A stretch of DNA of 64,000 bases from Parasponia andersonii (taxonomy: Eukaryota; Streptophyta; Magnoliopsida; Rosales; Cannabaceae). Under the pieces are notes generated by a model, which searched no databases, was not told the origin of the DNA, and saw only the letters and a list, made by a program, of their open reading frames with translations. The stretch lies in the NCBI GenBank assembly GCA_002914805.1, contig JXTB01000722.1:73402-137401 (forward strand). Direction: 5' to 3'. Shown here piece after piece: positions 54,911-64,000 of the stretch (position 1 is its first letter; every line of letters begins with the position of its first letter). A program made the translations under genes and the position numbers.

Positions 54911-56002
54911 GATGTGGTTTATTTTTTCAACATATAAATGTAGCGAGAGTAGTTTTTATGTGTATGTATATTAAGGTTCACGATAAAATTGTTATTTGAC
55001 TAGGATTGCAACACTTAACACGGAGGAGGAAAAATATTTAAGAAAATATTTCCGTGTTACGATAATTGACCACCGCCGCATTTATAGCTAGAACTTAAAT
55101 TTGACAAGGTTGATGACCGAAAAATAATACGTCTTTGATATTTATCCTTCAAAAATAGGTCTTCAGCTATCGAGAATCGAGTAGTATCCTAATCCTATTT
55201 CTTTCTTCTCCTGTTTTTTTTTTTTTTTTGATATTTATTTCGATGTACCCAAAAAGTAAAATTAAAAAAAAAAATTAAACGGTGCATCAAGCTGAACCAT
55301 TAGTCATTAGTTAAGTTTGCTTAAAAAGTAGAGTAAAAGGTTTATGGGAACTAAGGAGGTACAACCAATCAGACTAAGTCATTTGCTTTTAGTTAAGTTT
55401 GCTTAAAAATTTGGGTAGATATATTGTACAATATTTCTACTTTCTATTGAAATCATATTTACTAATCCATAATATACCATATGGAAAATAAAAGTAGGGA
55501 AACTGAGTCTTTATCATCCTTCCCTATTAATATATACACAATTTTAAAAAATAAAACAGAAATTGGTTAGTGCCTCGTATGCTTAGTTGAATTGTGGGGA
55601 ATACCTTAATCTTTTATTTCTTCTTATTCATCCCCAAACCTTTTCCCAGTAAACATGCCTTAGTAAAAGATTTGTTTTTTTTCCTTGAATAAGGAAAAAA
55701 AAAGAAGCTATAGGGTTAGGCTTGAGACACAATGAAATTAACTAATCAAATCTGGTTCATCTGTAATTTCGTAAAAACAGATCGAGTATAAAATCTTATA
55801 GATAAAGTGAGTGAAATCAGAAATGTGAAGGACTCGGCCGCGTTTAATGTCAAGGACAATTGCCATGTATCTACAAACTACAACACGTTATTTCACCTCA
55901 AACAAGGCACAAAAAATTGTGTTCTGTTTTATAGAGATACAAAGAGATTAAGCCAAGGAGGAGATAAAATTGGTTCCTCCATCACTACTGATAAAAACTT
56001 GC
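54911..56002. other. Spacer between RING-H2 pseudogene and TIM9 3' end
   Basis: The stretch is AT-rich with poly-T at 55211-55230. The plus-strand open frames at 55807-56249 overlap the TIM9 exon in antisense and are incidental. Confidence 0.5.
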
Positions 56003-57022
56003 TTAATCTTGTGTGGCCGCACCTTGGTTGAGCTCTGCAAACCTCATCCCAACTCGCATGGAATGCTTAAGAAACTTCTCAGCGCATCGCCAGACACAGC
56101 TTTCCTCTTGCTTCTGCAAGGACTTGTGCTTGAAGGTGTCCACACAGTCATTAAAGCATCTTTCGACAAGTGAATTGTACATTCTTAGGCTGCAAAGAGG
56201 GAAACACCATCACAACATTTATACTAGGCTTTGTGTGTGTAGCCATTAGAGAGTTGTATTCTCTATTTCTAAATGGTTGCACAGCAAAGTGATCAATCTG
56301 CAAAATCTAAGAACAAGTAAGATTGTTTTAAATGGAAAATACTGAAGAAGCCACTATGATCTATTAAACAGGGTGACATGGGGTTCTCCACAAATTCTAA
56401 ACCCGACTTATGGATATTAATAACCACAACAAGCATCACAATTCATCACATACATAAAATGTCGTTCCCAAAACGTCCGGATTCAACATAAAGGTTGATC
56501 TGGTTTTAAGGAGAACATTCTTCTGGCTTCACATACAGAGTCGTACATCGCAAAAATCATACGATCCTTCATATGAAATAATAAGTAAAGCCACACAAAT
56601 TTTCAAATAATTTAAAATCAAACAGTTCAATCAAACTAAATTGACCACCAGGAACATTATATATAAAACTTCACTCACTGCGGCATTACATCAAACAACA
56701 TCGATGCAACCTAGAAAATTAGCCCTCTAAGCTTATAAAACTTCCACTTGAGAACAATTCTACAATATTTCTCACATTTATATGCGTTAAAAGAAAAACC
56801 CATTATTCTAGTTAAATTAAAACACTATTCCAAAACCAAAGTTGACTACGGCGGATACTGATACACACCAATTTCAAAAACCCCACCACCATGGTAAAAT
56901 ACAACAATATTTCGAATAAAATCTAACCTATCACGGACTTGGAGCTGGTCGATCATGGCGGCCATTCTGACATTATCTTCCTCAGAAAGCGATTGCAAAT
57001 CTCCGAGCATACTCTTGTCCAT
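56003..57022 (-). CDS. TIM9: Mitochondrial import inner membrane translocase subunit TIM9
   Basis: TIM9 forms a hexameric chaperone with TIM10 in the mitochondrial intermembrane space. It carries hydrophobic carrier and Tim22/Tim23-family precursors to the inner membrane. There are two exons on the minus strand, 56928-57022 and 56003-56189. A serine codon is split AG/C across a 738-base intron (GTTAGA donor, tttgcag acceptor). The product is 93 residues, the usual length, starting MDKSMLGDLQSLSEEDNVRM. The twin CX3C motifs are CFNDC and CVWRC, which form the two structural disulfides. The end is MRVGMRFAELNQGAATQD. There is no presequence, as expected for small Tims imported by the Mia40 pathway. 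The exons are too short for a simple ORF scan. It lies head to head with OEP16. Confidence 0.96.
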
Positions 57023-57317
57023 GGTCGATACTTTCTTACCACTGCTACTACAGGCTCGTTCACCCGGGAAAGGCGAAAGCTTTACTTGTTATATAGCATA
57101 GGCTAAAACCCTAGAAAGGCTGGGCCAGATCCAATGAGTCAGCCCAGTCCATTAGGGGCCCCATATAAGACCATAACTGTCGGCCCACGAAAAGAGTGAA
57201 AAAATCACATGCACATGCAACGTGTCATTCAAATCGCGGTGTCCATGTCTAATTCCAAGACTTTGGCGCTTTCTCCGCCAATTTTTATGTAACCAAAGTA
57301 CATTTACACCCTATTAC

Positions 57318-57355
<38 letters not shown>

Positions 57356-57459
57356 TAATAAAACAAAATATAAAATATAAAGTATGAAAAAACTAAAAAA
57401 AAAGGCTCAACTAAGCTGTATCAGTAATTATTATCAGAGTCCAGAAGAAGAAGAAGAAG
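57023..57459. promoter_or_regulatory. Shared divergent promoter of TIM9 and OEP16
   Basis: The 437-base space between the two start codons holds a telo-box AAACCCTAG (57106-57114). It also holds site II-type TGGGCC/TGGGCY motifs at 57121-57126, 57141-57146 (reverse) and 57182-57187 (reverse), plus the palindrome GGGGCCCC at 57155-57162. A (TTA)n run lies at about 57319-57354. Telo-box plus site II is a known combination upstream of nuclear genes for mitochondrial and ribosomal proteins, bound by TCP factors. The motifs lie nearer the TIM9 start (about 85-165 bases). Confidence 0.7.
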
Positions 57460-59789
57460 ATGCCAAAGAGCGGGTTCTCGGGTTCTCTTTCAGGCCCAAA
57501 TGTGGATGTGACCATAGATATGGGAAACCCTTTCCTTAATCTCACCCTTGATGGATTTTTGAAGATCGGAACTGTAATATATATACACACATATATACAT
57601 GTTTTAAATCTAGCTTTCAATTCGTTTTATTATTGTTTGTTAATTTTTTTTATTTGGGTTTTAAATGTTTAGGATTATTATAGCTTTGGATTATATTTTT
57701 CATTTGATTAATGTTTGTTTTTGTCGTAGATTGCCGCTACGAGAGCTGCTGCAGAGGATGCTTACCACATCATCAGAAAAGGTCATAACCCCAGTTTTAT
57801 TTTATTTATTTATTTTTTTAAAGTGATCCTTCTTTGGTATCCTTATTTTTTATTCCGGCTAAATGTAACAAAATTTTATAAGAATATTCGTTTTTTTTTT
57901 TTTTTTTTTCAAAATTAACATGACAAGCTATTTTGCAGGGAGTATTTCCACTCGAAATGTGGAGCACACTGTGAGTACTTGTCAGGACGTGTTATATTTT
58001 AATTTGGTTCTAATTTTTCTTTTTCAACTGTGATTAGTGATTACATCTTTGTGCTATTTATGGAAGTAACCCAGAAATATTATTTTCTAAATATAGATTC
58101 TGAGGTTAATGATCAATGATACACAGAACAGTAAAACTAACCAATATATATAATTTTCTAATTGTCCAAGCGTAGTTGCCATATTCTTCATTATTGTTTT
58201 TTTTTTTCCTTTTTAACTTAATTAAATTGTATAGTTAAGAAGTTAACTCACGTCTCATTTATTTAATAAAATTATTTATTTAATAAAAATGACGAACAGA
58301 TTGATAAGTCAAAACGTATATAAATAATATAATAGTTAGTTTATTTGATTTTTTTAATTAAATTTTACTATAATAAGAGAAATTAGTTCATTATCTTTAT
58401 ATTTTTTATTTTATCTACAATAAATTCATGAAAAATATTTTTTTAAAATAATTATTTAATTTAATTTTTTTAAAAATTACTTAATTACGTTAATTCGAGT
58501 CAATTTTGTGTCAAATAGGCTGTGCGGATTTCAAATCTTGTTATTGTACACCTGTATTGCCACCCCTAGGATACACGATCAGGGTTTTAAACCAATTTTA
58601 ATTTGTTGTGTTGCTGCCTTTTAATAAAATTCCTCAGGGTCGTGTTGTCTAGGTTCCCCTGAATTTTGTGGGAGGACTTTCAATTATGCCCAATAGTTTC
58701 TCTTAAAACAAAACATTAAGAAAAGATTAATTACCATGACATGTTTTTTTGAAGAAGGGCTATTAGTGTCAGATGCAATTGACGTGTCTGGAGCATCACA
58801 ACCTTTCATTTGACCTACATGAGCCCACCCTATTGGAGGGTTATAATGCGTCAAAAGCGTTTGACGGTGGCACAGTTATTTTTGAAGTCATACTATACTA
58901 TTGAGTTTTAAGCTAGTAGTTTTTCTTGTTCAAACAGAATAATAGATGTACAATAATATCTCCCTCTTCTTGCTAATAAACAGTACTGTGGTTGCAGTTG
59001 AAAAAGATGTGTAAAGAAGGTGCATATTGGGGTAAGTTGAATCTTACTATTACCTATAATATATGATTTCAAGTGGTGAAATGCCTTGATTTCAGCTATT
59101 TCGAAATATGGAGAAAATGAATTAAAAGTTTCTTTTACCATTTTGACAGGAACTGTGGCTGGGGTTTACGTGGGAATGCAGTATGGTGTAGATAGAATCC
59201 GTGGCACTAGAGACTGGGTAGTTATCTTCATGGGTTGCTAATTTCTTTCCAGTGTTACTGAAATTCCTCTGTCCCTGATTCTTCAATAGGCTATGAATCA
59301 ATTATTTTTCTGGAATTAGATATACTCCACCTTTATTATCTTTTGCTGAATAAGAAAGGTACCATGCAAAAAGAACAAAGCCTGGTTATCTTGGCTGAAC
59401 TCCCCACTTCCTATCTAAAACTGATACCTACACGGCATCTTTTCTAATGTTAAGTCATTGGCTCATGTCTGAATCCGAGATCAGAATTTTCATGACTAGA
59501 GTTTTCTTTTCAGAGATTGATTTTCTATTTTGACTAGTAACTTATCATGCAGGTTTTCTAGACATTTTTATGTTATTTAGGAATCTTCATTTCCAATATC
59601 ACCTAGAAAAATGTCCTTAGTAATCTCTTTTTCATTTGGATATTGCAGAAGAATGCCATGATTGGAGGGGCACTAACAGGAGCTGTGGTATCGATATCTA
59701 GCAATAATGACAAGGACAAAGTTCTGCTCAATGCCATAACTGGAGGTGCCATAGCAACTGCTGCAGAATTTATTAACTATCTCACCTGA
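57460..59789 (+). CDS. OEP16: Outer envelope pore protein 16 (OEP16), chloroplast
   Basis: OEP16 is an amino-acid-selective channel of the chloroplast outer envelope, a member of the Tim17/Tim22/Tim23 (PRAT) family. Six exons: 57460-57573, 57730-57781, 57939-57970, 58998-59031, 59150-59217 and 59649-59789, all GT-AG, giving 146 residues, the family length. The N-terminus is MPKSGFSGSLSGPNVDVTID and MGNPFLNLTLDGFLKIG. Four hydrophobic helices follow: the first around DGFLKIGTIAATRAAAEDAY, a loop KGSISTRNVEH, then GAYWGTVAGVYVGMQYGVDR, NAMIGGALTGAVVSIS and AITGGAIATAAEFINYLT. There is no transit peptide. The sequence resembles the OEP16-1 type. Most exons are too short for an ORF scan. Confidence 0.95.
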
Positions 59790-60755
59790 AGATTGGAACC
59801 AGTACTCTACCCAGGGTCTATTTTCAGCTTCTAAAGAACAATGTAATCTTTCTTCCTGAATTTGCCAGGTTGAAATAACAGAGTCTTGGTTTCTAGACAT
59901 TTTTTTTTTCAATAAGAAAGTTCTTTATTGCAGTGAGTTATTATGCAAAACTCTACTCAGATACTTGATCAACAGCCACGATTGTTTTAACCTATCAATA
60001 GTCTGATTGCTAGACATCATTAATTTCAAGTAAAGATCTAAGTTCAGTTTCTCTTGGTTCGAAAATTTTGACGAATTTTAGGTAGCGGCTGTAAGATAGG
60101 TTAACAAGAATCACGAGTTTTGGGCTCTTGTAATAATGGATGTTGCACTAATGGCAGTTGCAAAAGGATTTAAAGGCTGAAGTTTTTGTTATTACCGAGC
60201 CTCCGATAGAAACAGTTGAGGGCAGACAATTTAAACTAGAGAACTAAAATGTAGGTGAAACAGAAACACTTTACAAACACCAAAGATCCGAGTGAACGTG
60301 TAGCTAAGAAATGAAATTTGTGGAAGTGTATGATATGATCAGCAGGAAATACTAGTGTTTCATTACTAACAATTGGTAATATAAATCTCACTTCTTATCA
60401 TATTGAAAATTAGCAGTGAAAGACAAAGGATACAAGTAAATTACAGTTGGGAACCAGGCCGGTATCTTACGTAATAGGCTTTTATAGTTTATACCGAGTC
60501 GTGAACCAGGAAGGTGACCAGGTGAGATGAAGGGAAACAAGGTGTAGCATTCAAGCAATTGTCAAATAATCTCCGTTTGAAAAGGCTATCATCTCAATGA
60601 AATTTCCAACTTCAAAATTTCTCCATACTGGAAGGATTTTATTCAAAATTTCCTTTGTAACTTTTCAGTCCTGTTTTCTTCATTTTGCAACAATACACAG
60701 CTTTTTATAAATCAAAAAATGAACAATCAGTTTATAGTAACTTCAAAAACTAGAC
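59790..60755. other. 3' regions of OEP16 and the PPR gene (convergent)
   Basis: Both genes end toward this stretch. It should hold both 3' untranslated regions. No additional gene, terminal repeat or RNA gene was seen. Confidence 0.5.
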
Positions 60756-62853
60756 TCAGTTTCGATACTGCTCAGCAAGTTTCATTAGGCTATAGGTCTC
60801 AGCATCTGGCCTAGCTCCTCCTAGAATCATCCTCTTCAAAAGATTTGAATCATAGATCTTAGCCTTCACGTAAGCCTTAATTAAAGTATTGTAAACAAAA
60901 GTATGCCTGCTATACTTGGCTTTTTTCAGTTCGTCAAATAACTTTTCGGCATTCACCACGTCACCCTTCTCTGCAAAAATCTCAACTATTGATAGAGTGG
61001 TTTCCAACCATGGGGTTGAATTCCTGACCACGTTGTTAGTTGTCAAATCCATTCCCATCTCAAGAGTTTTCAAAGCTTCCTCCACCATTCCAGCTTTCAA
61101 GCAACCCAAAGCAAGATGCCTATAAGTTATTGCATTCGGTTTGCACCCATGTTTTCCAAGTTCCCTGTAAATGCCTGATGCTTTCTTGACAGCCCCATAC
61201 TTGCAATACACAGACAACATAGAATTAAACTGCTCAGTAGTATTTAATCCTTTTCTTGACTTCATTTCGAGCCAAAGTTCCTCGGCTCGATCAAGCTTGC
61301 CAATTCTACCAAATGCTTCAATTGCCAGCACGTAACTTTTAGACCGAACATAAGGTAAATCTTGAACAACCTGCCAAGTTTTCTCTAGCCCCTTTTCCTT
61401 CCCCAAATAGCCATACGACATTATCAGAACGTCTAGTGTTGACCAGTTATTCCCTGTCATAGATTTCTCTACACCTTCAACATAGGCTTCGGAAACTGTA
61501 TACAACCTTGCAACAGCATGTGCAGTAGCAACAATGCAGTAAGAAATTTCATTTGGTTCAACTTTCACTCGCTTCATGTCACTAAACACCTTCATTAGCC
61601 CTTCAATATTATGCTCGTTAGCTTCAATTTTCATAAGAATATTATATGTGGAGACGTGTTGGGGCACCTTATCAGCTTTCATTTGAGTGAGAATTTTTGG
61701 GATGAACTTTTTACGCCTGGGAGAGGAATGGAGGATTATGAGGCGGTTAAAAACCAAGTGTGAGATAGGATGATTCAATTCCCTCATTTTCTTCATATAC
61801 GCAAGTGAAAGCGTTATTGCGCCTTTATCCAAGCATGCAATCACTAGATTGGTATAAAGGAGTTCATTTCGAAACTCTGCGGGAACACAAGAAAAGAGCT
61901 TCTTACCTTGTGATATCCCATGAATCTTAGTTGTAAATTCCAACAGATAAGAGTAGTCCAGCTCCTTCGGCCTGTAGGGTCTTTCCCTGATCACCCATTC
62001 CATTACCTGTCAAAAGACATAGGTTACCCTAAAATCCATACTTCCCTTCTCATGTTTTTCCATTACTCTTGAACGACCTATATAAGGGTAGTAAGAATCC
62101 AAGTACCCCATCTGAGGCAACGCAAAATATAATGCAGAAAGGATGTTCACAATGCCAAAACAAAATAAACAAAAGGAAATTTTGCAATTTTGTCACTTAG
62201 ATAGGTGGGGATGTTATNAAAAAAATTGGAGAGAAGTACAAATAACTTTAGCTTCACCAATTTAAGACATTGAAACTGCATTCTTATCAAACACAGGAAT
62301 AGAAAGTTTCGAACCACTCATGCCCGCACTAATGTAATGTACCAATCAAAGTTGTGCACCACATATTGATTCTGATATTAGGCAAGAGAGATTAACTTTA
62401 CACGAAAACATATATACATTACTTGGTAATAGTAATACATAGCATAACGTAATATATTCTTTTGATAAACTAGACAAAAAAGACAGCTTCACGCGAAAGT
62501 TTGGTAAGAAAGAGTCTTACCTCAAGAGCGCGTTTGTTCATCTTAAGCTTCCTGAGACGGTTAATGGCGTGAAAAATGTCGCCCCTGTGAACAGGAAAGC
62601 CATCTTTCATCCAGCTCTGAAAAGCAGATAAAACTCCTTCTCCATTGGACAGTTTCTCAATCCTATAAGATAAGCAGGGCCTTGATTTCTCTTGTTTCGA
62701 TTCTAAAGCCCCCTCGGGAAGATAACCAGGCGCTTGGGTGCAGAGAAAAACGAAACTAGAAGGGGGTTTACGGGCTGGTGAATGGGGTACGAGAACTGTT
62801 CGACGCATTGACTGAATGAGCCTACGTTGTAACACTAGGGCTATTGATTGCAT
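60756..62853 (-). CDS. Pentatricopeptide repeat protein with one intron, probable mitochondrial
   Basis: Exons on the minus strand are 62521-62853 and 60756-62006. The junction RALE/VMEWVIRERPYRP has GTAAGA and gacag splice signals, and the product is 527 residues. The N-terminus (MQSIALVLQRRLIQSMRRTV) is rich in Arg and poor in acidic residues, a likely mitochondrial presequence. A conserved leader domain (SYRIEKLSNGEGVLSAFQSW, HRGDIFHAINRLRKLKMN) precedes about ten degenerate P-type PPR motifs, for example VSTYNILMKIEANEHNIEGL, NAITYRHLALGCLKAGMVEE and FVYNTLIKAYVKAKIYDSN. This layout is that of the intron-containing P-class group that includes Arabidopsis At1g07590, from memory. The RNA target is unknown. 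A single N (62218) lies in the 514-base intron. Confidence 0.9.
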
Positions 62854-63886
62854 GCTTCTTCTTCAGACTGTGAATGGGTCTTCAAAACTAATCAACGGGT
62901 GTGTTTTACACATTACAACAAACGGTAGCAAGAGAAGTACAAGGGCTGGAAGCGGGTATGAGTAGAGAGAGAGAGAGAGAGAGAGGGTATTTATTGCATG
63001 GAAGGTCACTACTATGGAGGCGTGAAGACTCGACTGTTGAGATAGAAGAAGATAGTAAAACAAATGAGAGAGGTGGTAGTGGCAGCGGCGGGTGGTGCCT
63101 TCTATTGTTGGTGGGTTCTGCTCTGTTTCTTTGGTTGAGGAAGAATCGAAGGACACGACATCGCCCGCCGCCGCTGATTTCTTTTTCTCTGTGTAATAAA
63201 AGGGATATCGGCTCCAGATACCAAATAGAAAAAACGTAATTCAGGCGTTCAAAATTAGATAAAGTGCATTTTTTTATTAGGGAAAATACCATAAGATATG
63301 AATATGTTTTGTATTTCTATAAAAGAAAAAAAAACCCACACATACAGAGGATAGTAAACAATTCTTTTTTCCTTCTCTATTTTCGTTCTTCTATCTGTTT
63401 CTTTCTTTCTTTTTTTTTTTTTTCTTCGGTTCGATTCTACATATCTTTCAGTATCATAGAAACATGAATAATCTTGGAAACTGAGCTGTCCACTGCCTGA
63501 GCTGCTTCCTTAAGTTTTTACGTTTTCATTTTTCATTTTTTTTTAATTATTGTTTTCTTTTTACTAATAATACATATTCTTACTCCCGATCGAATAGCAA
63601 GGGAAATTAGGTTAAATATGCTCCGTAATATCCTTATTTGGCCCATATGCACAAGTTAAAAAACATTTGAAAAATATACTTACGGACGAAAATATCCTTA
63701 TTAATACCTAAGAGAAAATATGTCTCTTCCCCCCTTAAACTCCTCATTTCTCTCTCTCTCTAACTCTCTCTTTCGTCTCCTTCTCTGAAGAGCCAAGAAT
63801 CATCGCGTCCTTAACCGAGAAAGACGAAATCTCGTCGCGCCGTCTATCGTAAATCTGTCTCAGTGTTTAGGATAACGTTGAGAAAA
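62854..63886. other. Divergent upstream region between PPR gene and a new gene
   Basis: A GA microsatellite (about 62966-62987) and a GC-richer patch (63060-63180) lie upstream of the PPR gene and may be its leader and promoter. Poly-T at 63411-63423. A CT-rich stretch (about 63750-63790) probably begins the leader of the gene at 63887. The overlapping open frames at 62863-63292 disagree with each other and show no family features. Confidence 0.5.
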
Positions 63887-63904
63887 ATGAGTCCCCAAAA
63901 GAAG
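63887..63904 (+). CDS. First coding exon of an unidentified gene, cut by the window end
   Basis: ATG at 63887 follows a pyrimidine-rich leader and is followed by six codons (MSPQKK) and a good donor GTAAGC. Such a tiny first exon is common in plants, but six residues do not identify a family. The rest of the gene would be beyond 64000. Confidence 0.45.
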
Positions 63905-64000
63905 GTAAGCAAAATCTGATTTGAGGTTTTTTTTTTTTAATTTAGGACATTTGTAGTAGAAGACGATTTAGAAATTTTTCACTTCATTCCGACATTTTTT

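Noticed and set aside
62863-63292. Overlapping open frames of 97-128 codons on both strands upstream of the second PPR gene
   Set aside because: They overlap each other in several frames, contain a GA microsatellite and show no domain or conserved pattern. The region is better read as PPR leader and promoter.

Overview
This window is nuclear DNA of a flowering plant, most likely a eudicot. It is AT-rich, has genes with GT-AG introns, several PPR and organelle-import genes, and layered LTR retrotransposons. The species cannot be read from the sequence. There is a 421-base assembly gap (6632-7052) and there are single Ns at 19485 and 62218.

Layout. 1-9.4 kb holds no recognisable intact gene: a retroelement-like GC-richer stretch, a foldback element, AT-rich spacer, the gap, a degenerate repeat and a Copia-type LTR remnant. 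9.6-24.9 kb is the wreck of a cytosolic triosephosphate isomerase (TPI) gene on the minus strand. Its first exon (24875-24913) is still perfect. Exon 2 was split by a CRM-like Gypsy element (A, 15200 to about 24450). Exon 3 (14960-15068) has two stops. A Copia element (Copia-1, 9932-14640) sits downstream of exon 3, and a later exon (9568-9661) is frameshifted. Gypsy-A was itself broken by Gypsy-B (16615-22121, target duplication ACATT) and carries a fragment of a third family (C).

24.9-38.2 kb is a gene island: a methyl-CpG-binding-domain gene (26957-29875, minus), an intronless P-class PPR gene (30567-32279, minus) and a GPI-anchored-type beta-1,3-glucanase with an X8/CBM43 domain (35485-37732, plus). 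A second foldback element (25611-26203) and a large TIR element (33629-34297) lie between them.

38.2-52.0 kb is a three-layer nest. A small TIR element (ends at 38193 and 52011) was hit by Copia-2 (38368-51921, target duplication TATTA). Copia-2 was then hit in its 3' LTR by the Tekay-type chromovirus Gypsy-C (38725-47052, target duplication GATGA). All polyproteins are broken by stops.

52-64 kb is again genic: two TIR elements, a dead ATL-type RING-H2 gene (54401-54910, minus), TIM9 (56003-57022, minus), OEP16 (57460-59789, plus), a second PPR gene (60756-62853, minus) and the first exon of an unknown gene (63887-63904, plus). TIM9 and OEP16 are head to head over a 437-bp promoter with telo-box and site II motifs. 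Both serve organelle protein or solute traffic: TIM9 in the mitochondrial intermembrane space and OEP16 in the chloroplast outer envelope.

I found no bacterial-style system, CRISPR array or tRNA/rRNA gene. The notable biology is the TPI pseudogene buried under nested retroelements, the element with a coding tail inside its LTR, and the divergent TIM9/OEP16 pair.
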